Shown piece by piece: positions 52,820-62,133 of a stretch of 64,000 bases of DNA. Each line of letters opens with the position of its first letter. The stretch's first letter is position 1. The notes under the pieces are model-generated. The model saw only the letters and a list, made by a program, of their open reading frames with translations, had not been told where the DNA came from and made no database searches. This DNA comes from Actinomycetales bacterium (GTDB lineage Bacteria > Actinomycetota > Actinomycetes > Actinomycetales > Cellulomonadaceae), in contig JAHLLI010000006.1 in the NCBI GenBank assembly GCA_020444245.1, positions 124,001 through 188,000 of the forward strand, in the 5' to 3' direction. The translations under genes and the position numbers were made by a program.

Positions 52820-55800
52820 GTGACCGACGAGGGTCCTGACACCAGACGGCCGGCGAGCCTGCGCGCGCTGCTGATCCGCAAGGGGTTCGTGGACGCCGGT
52901 CGCGCCGAGCAGCTGCTGGCCGACCGCGACCTGACGGCGCTGCTCGGGCCGGTGGGTGAGGGACACGAGCTGCTGGACACCCTCGGCCGGGCGGCCTCGC
53001 CCGACGATGCGCTGCTCGCGCTGACGCGCCTCGCGGCGGTGCCCGAGCCGTACGGGGCGCAGGTGCGCGGCCTGCTCGCCTCGCCGGGCGAGGTCCGTGA
53101 CCGACTGGTAGCCGTGCTCGGGGCCTCCACCGCGCTCTCGGACCACCTGGTACGCCACCCCGAGGACCTCGCCGCGCTCGCCGAGCCGACCCCGATCGGC
53201 GCGGACACCCAGGCCGTGCGGGCCGAGCTGCTCGCCGCCGTCGGCGCCGATCCGGTCGCCGCCGACCCGGTCGCTGCGCTGGCCGGGGCCGAGGGCACCG
53301 ACGCGATGCGCCGCACGTACCGCCGCCGCCTGCTCGCGATCGCCGCGGCCGACCTGGTCAGCACCGAGCCGCTGTCGCTGCTGCCCGCGGTGGGCTCGGC
53401 GCTCGCGGACCTCGCCGCTGCGGCGCTCGAGGCCGGCCTGGCGGTCGCCCGCGCCGAGCTGCCGGACCACGGGCGCGCCGCCCGGCTCGCGGTGCTCGGC
53501 ATGGGCAAGACCGGCGGCCGGGAGCTGAACTACGTCTCGGACGTCGACGTCATCTACGTCGCCGAGCCCGCCGACGGGGTGGCCGAGGACGAGGCCCTGG
53601 CCGTCGCCGCGCGGCTGGCCGCGGGGATGACCAGGGCGTGCTCGGCGCCGTCGGGGGAGCCCGCACTGTGGCCGGTGGACGCGGCGCTGCGGCCGGAAGG
53701 CAAGCAGGGCCAGCTGGTGCGCACCGTGGCGAGCCACCTGGCGTACTACGAGCGGTGGGCCAAGACCTGGGAGTTCCAGGCCCTCCTCAAGGCGCGCGTG
53801 GTCGCCGGGGACCGCGAGATCGGCCGGGCCTACACCGAGGCGATCTCACCGCTGGTGTGGCGGGCGGTCGAGCGCGAGAACTTCGTCGAGGACTCCCAGG
53901 CGATGCGTCGCCGGGTCGAGGACCACGTGCCGCCGTCCGAGGCGGACCGCCAGCTCAAGCTCGGCCAGGGCGGCCTGCGCGACGTGGAGTTCACCGTCCA
54001 GCTGCTCCAGCTGGTGCACGGCCGCGGCGACGAGACGATCCGCAGCCCGCACACCCTGTCCGCGCTCCAGGCGCTGTCCGCCGGCGGCTACGTGGGCCGC
54101 GACCACGCCGCGCGCCTGGCGGTGTGCTACCGGCTCCTGCGGGTCCTGGAGCACCGCATCCAGCTGCACCGGCTGCGCCGCACCCACCTCATGCCGACGT
54201 CGGACGTGGACCTGCGCCGGCTCGCAAGGTCCGCCGGGATGGCGTCGGCCGCCGAGGTCGACGAGCGGTGGCGGTCGGTGCGCCGCGAGGTGCGCCACCT
54301 GCACGAGGAGCTGTTCTACCGGCCGCTGCTGCCCGCCACCGCCAGCCTGACCAGCGAGGACGTGTCGCTGTCGCCCGAGGCGGCCAAGGCTCGGCTGGCC
54401 GCCATCGGCTACCGCGACCCGGTGGGGGCGATGCGCCACATCCAGGCGCTCACCGAGGGGGTCAGCCGGCGTGCCGCCATCCAGCGCCAGCTGCTGCCGG
54501 TGCTCCTCGGCTGGTTCGCGGACGGCGCGGACCCCGATGCGGGGCTGCTGGCGTTCCGGCGTCTGTCCGACGAGCTGGGCTCGACCCACTGGTACCTCAA
54601 GCTGCTGCGCGACTCGGGGGTGGCGGCCCACCGGCTGGCGCACCTGCTCTCGACCTCGCGCTACGTGGCCGACGCGATGGCCCGGTCGCCCGAGTCGGTG
54701 ACCTGGCTCGACGACGACGGCGAGCTCACCCCGCGCAGCACCGAACGGCTGGCGGGCGAGGTCGACAAGCTCCTCACCCGGCAGGACGACCCCGAGGGCG
54801 CCGCAACGCTGCTGCGCGCCGTGCGCCGCAGGGAGATGGCCCGCACCGCCGTGGGCCAGGTCCTCGGCAGCACCGACGTCGTCGCCGCGGCGGATGCCCT
54901 GACCGCTGCGGCCGAGGTCGCGCTGGTGGGAGCCCTGCGGATCGCCGAGTACGAGGTCGAGCACTCCGCGGACGGCCTGCTCACCCGGATGTGCATCGTG
55001 GCGATGGGCCGGTTCGGCGGCCGGGAGACCGGGTACGGCTCGGACGCCGACGTGCTGTTCGTGCACGACCCGCTGCCGGGTGCGGGCGAGCCGGAGGCGC
55101 AGGCCCAGGCGTCCGGGATCGCGACCCGGGTGCGGGCCCTGCTGGGCCAGGTCGGCCCCGAACCCGCCCTCGAGGTGGACGCGGACCTGCGGCCCGAGGG
55201 ACGCAACGGTCCGCTGGTGCGGTCCCTGGCGTCCTACGCCGAGTACTACGGGCGCTGGTCCTCGCCGTGGGAGAGCCAGGCACTGCTGCGCGGCCGAGCG
55301 ATCGCCGGGGACCCCGAGCTGAGGGAGCGCTTCGAGGCGCTGGTCGACCCGCTGCGCTACCCCGAGGGCGGGGCGGGCGCTGCGGTGGTCAAGGAGGTCC
55401 GTCGGCTCAAGGCGCGCATGGAGGCCGAGCGGCTGCCCCGTGGGTTCGACCCCTCGCGGCATCTCAAGCTGGGCCGCGGTGGGCTCAGCGACGTCGAGTG
55501 GACCGCGCAGCTGCTCCAGCTCCAGCACGGCCACGAGATCCCCGGGCTGCGCACCACCTCCACGCTGCCGGCGCTCGCGGCCGCGGCCCGGGCCGGCCTG
55601 CTGAGCCCGGAGGACTACGAGCAGCTGCGCGAGGCGTGGCTGATGGCCTCCCGGCTGCGCAACGCCAACGTGCTGTGGACCGGCCGGACCGGGGGCCAGC
55701 AGGTCGACGTCCTGCCGCACGACCGGCTCACGCTCATGGGGCTGTCGCGCCTGCTCGGCTACCCGCCGGGGTCGGGCTCGGAGATGGAGGAGACGTACCT

Positions 55801-55852
55801 GCGGCTCGGTCGACGCGCGCGGGCCGTCGCCGAGCGCGTCATCTACGGCTGA
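52820..55852 (+). CDS. glnE: bifunctional glutamine synthetase adenylyltransferase/deadenylase
   Basis: A 1010-aa protein with two nucleotidyltransferase halves: GMGKTGGRELNYVSDVDVIY and AMGRFGGRETGYGSDADVLF, each followed by a GlnD-type helical domain (LKLGQGGLRDVEFTVQLLQL, LKLGRGGLSDVEWTAQLLQL). Regulates the housekeeping glutamine synthetase by AMP transfer and removal. GTG start 31 bases after glnA, probably same transcript. Confidence 0.96.
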   Translation: MTDEGPDTRRPASLRALLIRKGFVDAGRAEQLLADRDLTALLGPVGEGHELLDTLGRAASPDDALLALTRLAAVPEPYGAQVRGLLASPGEVRDRLVAVLGASTALSDHLVRHPEDLAALAEPTPIGADTQAVRAELLAAVGADPVAADPVAALAGAEGTDAMRRTYRRRLLAIAAADLVSTEPLSLLPAVGSALADLAAAALEAGLAVARAELPDHGRAARLAVLGMGKTGGRELNYVSDVDVIYVAEPADGVAEDEALAVAARLAAGMTRACSAPSGEPALWPVDAALRPEGKQGQLVRTVASHLAYYERWAKTWEFQALLKARVVAGDREIGRAYTEAISPLVWRAVERENFVEDSQAMRRRVEDHVPPSEADRQLKLGQGGLRDVEFTVQLLQLVHGRGDETIRSPHTLSALQALSAGGYVGRDHAARLAVCYRLLRVLEHRIQLHRLRRTHLMPTSDVDLRRLARSAGMASAAEVDERWRSVRREVRHLHEELFYRPLLPATASLTSEDVSLSPEAAKARLAAIGYRDPVGAMRHIQALTEGVSRRAAIQRQLLPVLLGWFADGADPDAGLLAFRRLSDELGSTHWYLKLLRDSGVAAHRLAHLLSTSRYVADAMARSPESVTWLDDDGELTPRSTERLAGEVDKLLTRQDDPEGAATLLRAVRRREMARTAVGQVLGSTDVVAAADALTAAAEVALVGALRIAEYEVEHSADGLLTRMCIVAMGRFGGRETGYGSDADVLFVHDPLPGAGEPEAQAQASGIATRVRALLGQVGPEPALEVDADLRPEGRNGPLVRSLASYAEYYGRWSSPWESQALLRGRAIAGDPELRERFEALVDPLRYPEGGAGAAVVKEVRRLKARMEAERLPRGFDPSRHLKLGRGGLSDVEWTAQLLQLQHGHEIPGLRTTSTLPALAAAARAGLLSPEDYEQLREAWLMASRLRNANVLWTGRTGGQQVDVLPHDRLTLMGLSRLLGYPPGSGSEMEETYLRLGRRARAVAERVIYG

Positions 55853-56319
55853 GTGCGGTCCGCATACGGTCACGGCCGAAGAGCGCTCACGACCTTCGAC
55901 CGCGGGCGTTCTGTCACGGTTGGCGCGACGAAGCTTCCGCAGACCCGCGTCTGGATCTGCCGGTGTGCGGCCGGCGGGGCGCCCTTCTCCGACATGGTGC
56001 CGGCGTCCCACGCGGCGAAGCGGCGCTCAGACACCGATCCGTGCTGGGCCGTCCACACTGCGAACGCTCCTCAGAACCTCCGACAGTCTTCGCCGCGCCG
56101 GCCGCCGCGACAGCCCGGCTACCGCCACCACCGACGGCGCCCGGCGATTCCGTGGAGGGGTTGCGCTCCCGCGACATCCAGGTCGCGGTCGCCCTGTTCG
56201 AAGAGGACGCCATGCTCGTGGGCTCTGACGTTGGCGGTTCACCTTGTTCAATGGCTCCGAACCTGCACCGCCCGCGTGACCGAACATCCGCACATAGCCG
56301 CTGTCCGGCGCTGCAGGCG
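55853..56319. other. gene-poor, apparently degraded stretch
   Basis: No convincing intact gene lies here. Frames are Arg/Pro/Cys-rich and look like shadows. Only the short fragment at 56149-56238 resembles a protein family. Confidence 0.6.
56149..56238 (+). pseudogene. remnant of a SnoaL/NTF2-like gene
   Basis: About 30 codons read SVEGLRSRDIQVAVALFEED then AMLVGSDVGG, like the opening of SnoaL/DUF4440 proteins (a charged helix, ALF-DDA and a short strand). The frame then loses family likeness and runs antisense into the next gene. Confidence 0.4.
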
Positions 56320-56886
56320 TCAGGCGGGGTTGCGCACCGCGTGGCGGACGTAGATCACGCCGTTGTCGAATCGTCGGTGGTCGAGGAGCTCGAGGTCGAG
56401 TCGTACGCCCCGGGGCAGCGCCGGCTTGCCGCCGCCCACGAGGACGGGACACAGGAGCAGCACGCACTCGTCGACCAGGCCGTACCGGAAGGCCTCCGCC
56501 GCGATCCCCGCGCCGCCGATGCTCAGGTCCGAGCCGGAGGTCTCCCTGAGCCGTCGCACCGCCTCGGGCTCGAACTGCCGCTCGATCCTGGTGCGCGCGG
56601 TCGAGACGTCGGTGAGTGAGGAGGAGTAGACGACCTTGTCGGCCTCACGCCAGATATCGGCGTACTCGCGGACCACGGCGGGCTCGTTCGTCAACCAGTC
56701 GTCGCTCTCCCAGACGCGCATCGTCTCGTACATGCGTCGCCCGTAGAGCGCCGTACCGATGTGCCGCTCGTGCTCGTTCCAGAACGCGTGCACGTCCTCG
56801 TCAGGCACGGACCAGTCGAACGAACCGGCCTCGTCCTCGAGGAAGCCGTCGAGCGAGATGTTGGCCGCGTAGATCAGCTTGCCCAT
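56320..56886 (-). CDS. dihydrofolate reductase family protein (RibD C-terminal domain)
   Basis: A 188-aa DHFR-fold protein: LIYAANISLDGFLEDEAGSF, TALYGRRMYETMRVWES, KVVYSSSL, SDLSIGGAGIAAEAFRYGLV and VLVGGGKPALP. These stand-alone RibD_C proteins are NADPH-dependent reductases of unknown substrate, often mobile between actinobacteria. ATG with GGAGGG upstream. Confidence 0.9.
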   Translation of the reverse strand: MGKLIYAANISLDGFLEDEAGSFDWSVPDEDVHAFWNEHERHIGTALYGRRMYETMRVWESDDWLTNEPAVVREYADIWREADKVVYSSSLTDVSTARTRIERQFEPEAVRRLRETSGSDLSIGGAGIAAEAFRYGLVDECVLLLCPVLVGGGKPALPRGVRLDLELLDHRRFDNGVIYVRHAVRNPA

Positions 56887-56982
56887 GGAGCCCTCCGCCC
56901 GGACGAGGACAACAGGGTGCAGCCTCACGCCGACACCGGCAAGACCGGCCGCGGCTGTCCTCCCGCGCCGTAGCCTTGCCGC

Positions 56983-57465
56983 ATGGCACGCCGCACCGTC
57001 GCGTCGATCGCACTGGCTTGGCTGGTGACGATCGCGATCGACTTCGTGATCTTCGGCGGCGTGTTCGCCGGCGTGCTTGAGGGCGCCGACCACCCTGCGG
57101 TGCTCGCACCGGAGCAGCTGTTCGCGCGAATCCCCGCCGGCTACGGGTCATTCCTGCTGGAGGTCGTGCTGCTGCATTGGCTGCTCAAGGCGAGCCAACG
57201 ACCGGGGATCACCGGTGGTCTCCTCACCGGGACGTTGGCCGGGCTCGTGTTTGCGTCCGCCGTTGCGCTCGGCCTGTGGTCATTCTCGACAGTGCCCGTC
57301 ACCGCGCTGGTGCTGTGGTGGTTGACCTTGCTCCTGCAGTTCGCCGCCGCCGGCGCAGTGCTGGGCGCCGCCAACACTCCGCTGTGGTCCCGGGCCCGAA
57401 CCTGGGCGATAGGGGGTGTGGTCGCGCTCATCGCAGCCGGGGTGGTACTGCAGAACCTCAGGTGA
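56983..57465 (+). CDS. four-helix membrane protein, 160 aa
   Basis: Four hydrophobic segments: ASIALAWLVTIAIDFVIFGG, GSFLLEVVLLHWLL, GLLTGTLAGLVFASAVALGL with TALVLWWLTLLLQFAAAGAV, and a final helix. No charged catalytic motif. Looks like a DUF1761-like or uncharacterised membrane protein. Divergent from the DHFR-like gene. Confidence 0.75.
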   Translation: MARRTVASIALAWLVTIAIDFVIFGGVFAGVLEGADHPAVLAPEQLFARIPAGYGSFLLEVVLLHWLLKASQRPGITGGLLTGTLAGLVFASAVALGLWSFSTVPVTALVLWWLTLLLQFAAAGAVLGAANTPLWSRARTWAIGGVVALIAAGVVLQNLR

Positions 57466-57593
57466 GCTGGCTGCGGCCGGGCCCCGCCTCTTGTGACGAT
57501 CTCGGCGCCCGCTCGGGTCGCGGTGACCGCCACCGCCCAACTGAGGGGCGGCGTCCCGGAAGAACGGACTCATGGCCCGGCGCACCGGCGGCC

Positions 57594-58019
57594 TCAGGCG
57601 TGGGGGCGCGGTCGGGCGCCGACGCGCGGGCCCTCGATGCGCGGGCAGGCGTCCACCACGACGGTGAGGCCGGCGTCGCGGGCGCGCTGCTCGGCCTCGG
57701 GGTCGCTCACGTCGAGCTGGAGCCAGACCGCCGATGCCCCGGCGGCGATCGCGTCGTCGATCACCTGGCCGGCGTTCGCGGAGTTGACGAACACGTCCAC
57801 CACGTCGATCTTGTCGGGCACCGAGGCGAGGTCCGGGTACCCCTGCTCGCCGTGCACGGTCTCGGCCTTGGGATGTACGGGCACGATCGTGTGGCCCAGC
57901 TCCTGGAGGTAGGCCGAGACGCCGTACGCGGCGCGTGAGGTGTTGCGGGACAGGCCCACGACGGCCCAGCGGCCCGGCGTGGTCAGCAGGTCGGCGATGA
58001 CCGCACGGTCGTTCTCCAT
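57594..58019 (-). CDS. CoA-binding domain protein (YccU-like)
   Basis: A 141-aa Rossmann-fold CoA-binding protein: WAVVGLSRNTSRAAYGVSAY, VPVHPKAETVHGEQGYPDL, DVVDVFVNSANAGQVIDDAI and AVWLQLDVSDPEAEQRARDA. Same fold as the CoA-binding part of succinyl-CoA ligase; free-standing members have no proven role. ATG 58019 chosen; TTG 58031 possible. Confidence 0.9.
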   Translation of the reverse strand: MENDRAVIADLLTTPGRWAVVGLSRNTSRAAYGVSAYLQELGHTIVPVHPKAETVHGEQGYPDLASVPDKIDVVDVFVNSANAGQVIDDAIAAGASAVWLQLDVSDPEAEQRARDAGLTVVVDACPRIEGPRVGARPRPHA

Positions 58020-58083
58020 CGGGCAAGCCAAGCACAGCCCTCGCCGGACGGCCCACGTGGGGCGTGCTCGAGCGCCTGCCGGA

Positions 58084-58956
58084 CTACGGCATGAGGTCGC
58101 CGTGCTCCTCGAGCCGGGTCAGCACCTGCGACCAGGTGAGCTGCTCCAGACCCGGTTCGACCTCGTCCCAGGTGCGCGGTGCGGCGACGGTGGGGTGCTC
58201 GCGGCCGCGCATCGAGTACGGCGTGATCGTGGTCTTGGCCGGGTGGTTCTGGGACCAGTCCAGCAGCACCTTGCCCGGTCGGGCGGCCTTCTGCTGGGTC
58301 GCCACCAGCAGGTCGGGGTGGGCGGCGGCGAGCTCGCGGGCGAGGCCCTTGACGTACCCGTGCACGGTCGACGCCGAGCGGTGCCCGTCCAGTGGCGCGT
58401 ACAGCTGCATGCCCTTGGAGCCGCTGGTCACCGGGACGGTCAGGCGCAGGCCGTCCTCGGCGAGTCGGTCAGCGACGAGGCGTGCGGCCCTCGCGCACGC
58501 CACCAGGCCCGCGCCCGGGCCGGGGTCCAGGTCGATCACCAGGCGGTCCGGCGGCTGCACGCCGCCGCGCGGGCCCACTCGCCACTGCGGCGTGTGCAGC
58601 TCGATCGCCCCGAGGTTGGCCACCCACATCAGGCCCGCCACGTCCTCGATCACCGGCAGGTCCACCACGGCGCCGTCGTCCTCCCCGGGGCTGGCCGCCA
58701 GCTCGTGGTGGCGCACCCACGACGGTGTGCCGGCGGGCACGTTCTTCTCGAAGAAGCGCTGGGCCTCGACGCCGTCGGGGTAGCGCACCCGGGTCACGGG
58801 CCGGTCGGCGAGCTGGCGCAGCAGCGCGGGGGCCACCTGGGAGTAGTAGTGCAGCATCTCGCCCTTGGTGGTCCCGGTGGACGGCCACAGCACCTTGTCG
58901 AGGTTCGACAGGCGCACCCGCCGACCCTCGACCTGGACCCACTGCTCGTCGCTCAT
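58084..58956 (-). CDS. LigD polymerase/primase domain protein (NHEJ)
   Basis: A 290-aa stand-alone archaeo-eukaryotic primase-type polymerase that fills ends during non-homologous end joining. Catalytic aspartates D142 and D144 lie in LVIDLDPGPG; SGSKGMQLYAPLDG and VLLDWSQNHPAKTTI are typical LigD-Pol motifs. No ligase or phosphoesterase domain is attached. Divergent from ku, 122 bases apart, so expressed with it. GTG 59019 could add 21 residues. Confidence 0.92.
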   Translation of the reverse strand: MSDEQWVQVEGRRVRLSNLDKVLWPSTGTTKGEMLHYYSQVAPALLRQLADRPVTRVRYPDGVEAQRFFEKNVPAGTPSWVRHHELAASPGEDDGAVVDLPVIEDVAGLMWVANLGAIELHTPQWRVGPRGGVQPPDRLVIDLDPGPGAGLVACARAARLVADRLAEDGLRLTVPVTSGSKGMQLYAPLDGHRSASTVHGYVKGLARELAAAHPDLLVATQQKAARPGKVLLDWSQNHPAKTTITPYSMRGREHPTVAAPRTWDEVEPGLEQLTWSQVLTRLEEHGDLMP

Positions 58957-59078
58957 GGCGAGGTCTTCGTGCAGGTCATCGGGCCTCCAGGGGTGGCGCT
59001 CAGGGCGTGCGTGCACCATCCTGCCCAGAAGGCGTCGCGGCCGGCACCCCGGCGGCGTGACGGGTGAGGGAGGGACCC

Positions 59079-59975
59079 ATGCGCGCGATCTGGAAGGGCG
59101 CTGTGGCCTTCGGGCTGGTCAATGTCCCGGTCCGGCTGTACGCCGCGACGGGCGAGCACAGCGTCGCCATGCACCAGGTCCACGAGTCCGACGGCGGCCG
59201 GATCCGCTACCGCAAGGTGTGCGCGATCGACGGCGAGGAGGTTCCCGCCGACCAGATCGTCAAGGGCGTCGAGACCGAGGACGGCCGGATGGTCGTGCTC
59301 AGCGACGCCGACCTCGACGCGCTGCCGCTCGCGGCGAGCCGGGAGATCGCCGTCCAGGGCTTCGTGCCCGAGGCCCAGGTCGAGCCGATCACGCTGGGCC
59401 GCACGTACTACCTCGAGCCCGAGGCGGCCACGGTGAAGCCCTACGTGCTGCTGCGCGAGGCGCTCGCGTCGACCGAGCGCGTCGCGCTGGTCACCGTCGC
59501 GCTGCGCCAGCGCGAGTCGATGGCAGTGCTGCGGGTGCGCGGCGACGTGATCTGCCTGCAGACCCTGCTGTGGCCCGACGAGGTGCGGGACGCGGAGTTC
59601 GCGGTGCTGGAGACCGAGGTCGACCTCAAGGACGCCGAGCGCACCATGGCCAGCTCGCTGGTCGAGTCCATGGCGATGGACCTGGACCCGTCCGAGTTCA
59701 CCGACCACTACGCGGAGGCGCTCGAGGCGGTCATCGCCCAGAAGGTCTCGGAGGGCGGCGCCGTCGCGGTAGGCGGCGAGCCGGAGGAGTCCGGCGGGGA
59801 TGTGGTCGACCTGCTCTCCGCACTCCAGCGCAGCGTCGCGAAGGCGCGCGCCGCACGCGGGGAGGACGCCGGCTCGGCACAGGACGCTCCGGGCGACGCC
59901 GCGGGGGCCGAGGACGAGCCCGCGCCGGCGAAGACCTCGCGAGCCAAGAAGCCGAGCCGCCGCCGGGCGTCGTAG
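59079..59975 (+). CDS. ku: Ku DNA end-binding protein
   Basis: A 298-aa bacterial Ku. MRAIWKGAVAFGLVNVPVRL opening, then IRYRKVCAIDGEEV, LGRTYYLEPE and VDLKDAERTMASSLVESM. The last 60 residues are an Ala/Asp/Glu-rich linker ending in a basic tail (KTSRAKKPSRRRAS), a DNA-binding extension found in actinobacterial Ku. GAGGGAGGGACCC precedes the ATG. Followed after 3 bases by the PHP gene. Confidence 0.95.
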   Translation: MRAIWKGAVAFGLVNVPVRLYAATGEHSVAMHQVHESDGGRIRYRKVCAIDGEEVPADQIVKGVETEDGRMVVLSDADLDALPLAASREIAVQGFVPEAQVEPITLGRTYYLEPEAATVKPYVLLREALASTERVALVTVALRQRESMAVLRVRGDVICLQTLLWPDEVRDAEFAVLETEVDLKDAERTMASSLVESMAMDLDPSEFTDHYAEALEAVIAQKVSEGGAVAVGGEPEESGGDVVDLLSALQRSVAKARAARGEDAGSAQDAPGDAAGAEDEPAPAKTSRAKKPSRRRAS

Positions 59976-59978
59976 TCG

Positions 59979-61031
59979 ATGGCCGCTTCCGGCCGCGACG
60001 ACGTCGTCGCGGCGCTGCACCGGATCGCGTTCCTGCTCGAGCGCGCGCAGGCCTCGGAGTACCGCGCCGCGGCGTACCGCAGGGCGGGCGACCGGCTGCG
60101 TGACCTGCCCGAGGGAGAGTGGCGGGCGCGCCGGGCCGACGGTGCCTGGACCACGGTGCCCGACGTGGGCAGCAGCACTGCCAAGGTCGTGGTCGACGTG
60201 CTCGCGGGCCGCACCCCGGAGGTGGCGAGCGACCTCGAGGCCGGGCTGTCCGGGCGTCTCGCCGGCGCCACCACGGCCGGGAACGCCCTGCGCGCGCGGC
60301 TGCGCGGGGACCTGCACGCCCACACCGACGCCAGCGACGGCGCGACGCCCATCCAGGACATGGCGCTCGCCGCGCTGGGGATCGGACACGAGTACCTGGC
60401 GATCACCGACCACTCGCCGAGGCTCACCGTGGCCAACGGCCTGTCGGCGCCCCGGCTGCGGGCCCAGATGGACCGCATCGCGCTGATGAACCAGGTCCTG
60501 GACACCGGGGACCGGCCGTTGCGGCTGCTCACGGGCATCGAGGTCGACGTGCTCGGCAACGGCACGCTGGACCAGAAGCCCGGCCTGCTGCGCGAGCTCG
60601 ACGTGGTGGTGGCCTCGGTGCACTCCCGGCTGCGCAGCGAGCGCTCGGTGATGACCCATCGGATGGTCACCGCTGTGAGCGACCCGGCGACGGACGTCCT
60701 GGGGCACTGCACCGGGCGCCGCGTGCGTGGCCGGACGAGGCCGCCGAGCGACTTCGACGCTGCGGAGGTGTTCGCCGCGTGCGCTGCTCACGGTGTCGCC
60801 GTCGAGGTCAACGCCCGGCCCGACCGTCGGGACCCGCCCGACGAGATCCTGTCGGTGGCCGTGGACGCCGGGTGCCTGTTCAGCGTCGACTCCGACGCGC
60901 ACGCGCCCGGCCAGCTCGACTGGCTGGTGGACGGCTGCGACCGCCTCGCGGCGTTCGGTGTGGACCTCGATCGGGTGGTGACGACGTGGCCGGTGGAGCG
61001 GTTGCTGGAGTGGACCCACCGGCACGGCTGA
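59979..61031 (+). CDS. PolX-like helix-hairpin-helix and PHP domain protein in the Ku operon
   Basis: A 350-aa protein. Residues 1-100 are the helical HhH region of PolX-type proteins (PDVGSSTAKVVVDVLAGRTP). The PHP domain has DLHAHTDASDG (D111, H113, H115, D120), AITDHSPR, GIEVDVL, VVASVHSRL, LGHCTGR, EVNARPD and DSDAHAPG, a full metal site. No nucleotidyltransferase domain is present. Three bases after ku; probably a 3'-end nuclease or phosphatase serving end joining (inference). Confidence 0.88.
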   Translation: MAASGRDDVVAALHRIAFLLERAQASEYRAAAYRRAGDRLRDLPEGEWRARRADGAWTTVPDVGSSTAKVVVDVLAGRTPEVASDLEAGLSGRLAGATTAGNALRARLRGDLHAHTDASDGATPIQDMALAALGIGHEYLAITDHSPRLTVANGLSAPRLRAQMDRIALMNQVLDTGDRPLRLLTGIEVDVLGNGTLDQKPGLLRELDVVVASVHSRLRSERSVMTHRMVTAVSDPATDVLGHCTGRRVRGRTRPPSDFDAAEVFAACAAHGVAVEVNARPDRRDPPDEILSVAVDAGCLFSVDSDAHAPGQLDWLVDGCDRLAAFGVDLDRVVTTWPVERLLEWTHRHG

Positions 61032-61050
61032 GCGGGGCCGGCGCAGGCCT

Positions 61051-62133
61051 TCAGGCCGAGGGCAGCATCAGGGTGAACGTCGCGCCCTGACCGGGTCCGG
61101 CGGAGCGGGCCACCAGGTCTCCGCCGTGTGCCCGGGCGATGCCCCGGGCGATGGTCAGGCCGATGCCCGACCCCTCGCCGCGCGCGGCGCCGGGCACCCG
61201 GTAGAACCGCTCGAACACCCGCTCCAGGTCCGCCGGGGCGAGCCCGACGCCGTGATCGGCGACGCTCACGGTCGCGGCGCCTCCGGAGCCCGCCGCCAGC
61301 ACGGTGACGGTGCCCGCGCCGGTCGCGCGAGCGGCGTTGGTGAGCAGGTTCGTCAGCACCTGGCCGATCCGGTCGGTGTCCGCCGTCACGGGCAGGGGCC
61401 CTGGCGCGCGCACGTCCAGCTGCACGCCGCGCTCGGCGAGCTGGGGGGCGAGCCGGTCGCAGGTGCGACGCACCACGTCGGCGAGGTCGATCGGCGCGAG
61501 CGCGAGCTCCAGACGCCCCTCGTCGCTGCGGGACAGCGCGGACAGGTCGTCCGCGAGCCGGCGCAGCCGGCGCAGGTCCTCGGTCATCGCGGTCAGGGTG
61601 GGCTCGTCGGCCCGGAACACCCCGTCGACCATGCCCTCGACGTAGCCGGACAGGCCGGTGAGCGGGGTGCGCATCTCGTGCGCGACCTCGCCGAGCAGCT
61701 GCATGCGCCGCGCCTCCGTCCCGGCCAGGGCCGCGGCGAGGGTGTTGACGTCCTCGGCGAGCGCCGCCATCTCCGGCTCACCGGGCGGCGCCACCCGCAC
61801 GTCATAGCGACCCGCGGCGATCAGCTGCGCGGCGGCGCGCACCTGGTCCAGCGGGCGGAGCACGCCACGCGCCAGCACGATGGCGACCACGCCGGCGATC
61901 GCGGCCGCGATCAGCGCCCCGACCAGCAGGGACTGGTTCAGCGCCGAGATCATCGCGTCGCGGGTGCCGCTCGCGCCGAACTGGCCGCCCATCATGCGCC
62001 CGTTGGACATGCCCATCCGGCGGTCGAAGAGCTGCGGGGCGAGCACGCGCACCGTCACCAGCGAGGCGAGAGTGCCGACCGCGAGCACGGCGAGGAACGC
62101 ACCGGCCAGGCGGACCGGCAGGCGGGCGCTCAC
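61051..62133 (-). CDS. sensor histidine kinase
   Basis: A 360-aa membrane kinase: helix 1 (LAGAFLAVLAVGTLASLVTV), a short extracytoplasmic loop rich in Met (M40, M42, M47, M48) and Gly, helix 2 (ALIAAAIAGVVAIVLARG), HAMP, HisKA with H152 (EVAHEMRTPL) and an HATPase (NLLTNAARATGAG, DHGVGLAPADLERV, GSGIGLTIARGIARAHGG). GTG overlaps the response-regulator stop. The Met-rich loop could bind copper (guess). Confidence 0.93.
   Translation of the reverse strand: MSARLPVRLAGAFLAVLAVGTLASLVTVRVLAPQLFDRRMGMSNGRMMGGQFGASGTRDAMISALNQSLLVGALIAAAIAGVVAIVLARGVLRPLDQVRAAAQLIAAGRYDVRVAPPGEPEMAALAEDVNTLAAALAGTEARRMQLLGEVAHEMRTPLTGLSGYVEGMVDGVFRADEPTLTAMTEDLRRLRRLADDLSALSRSDEGRLELALAPIDLADVVRRTCDRLAPQLAERGVQLDVRAPGPLPVTADTDRIGQVLTNLLTNAARATGAGTVTVLAAGSGGAATVSVADHGVGLAPADLERVFERFYRVPGAARGEGSGIGLTIARGIARAHGGDLVARSAGPGQGATFTLMLPSA

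Noticed and set aside
53638-56619. A 993-codon frame overlapping glnE and the following region
   Set aside because: Arg/Ala/Gly-rich shadow within glnE; only its tail contains the SnoaL-like fragment, reported separately.
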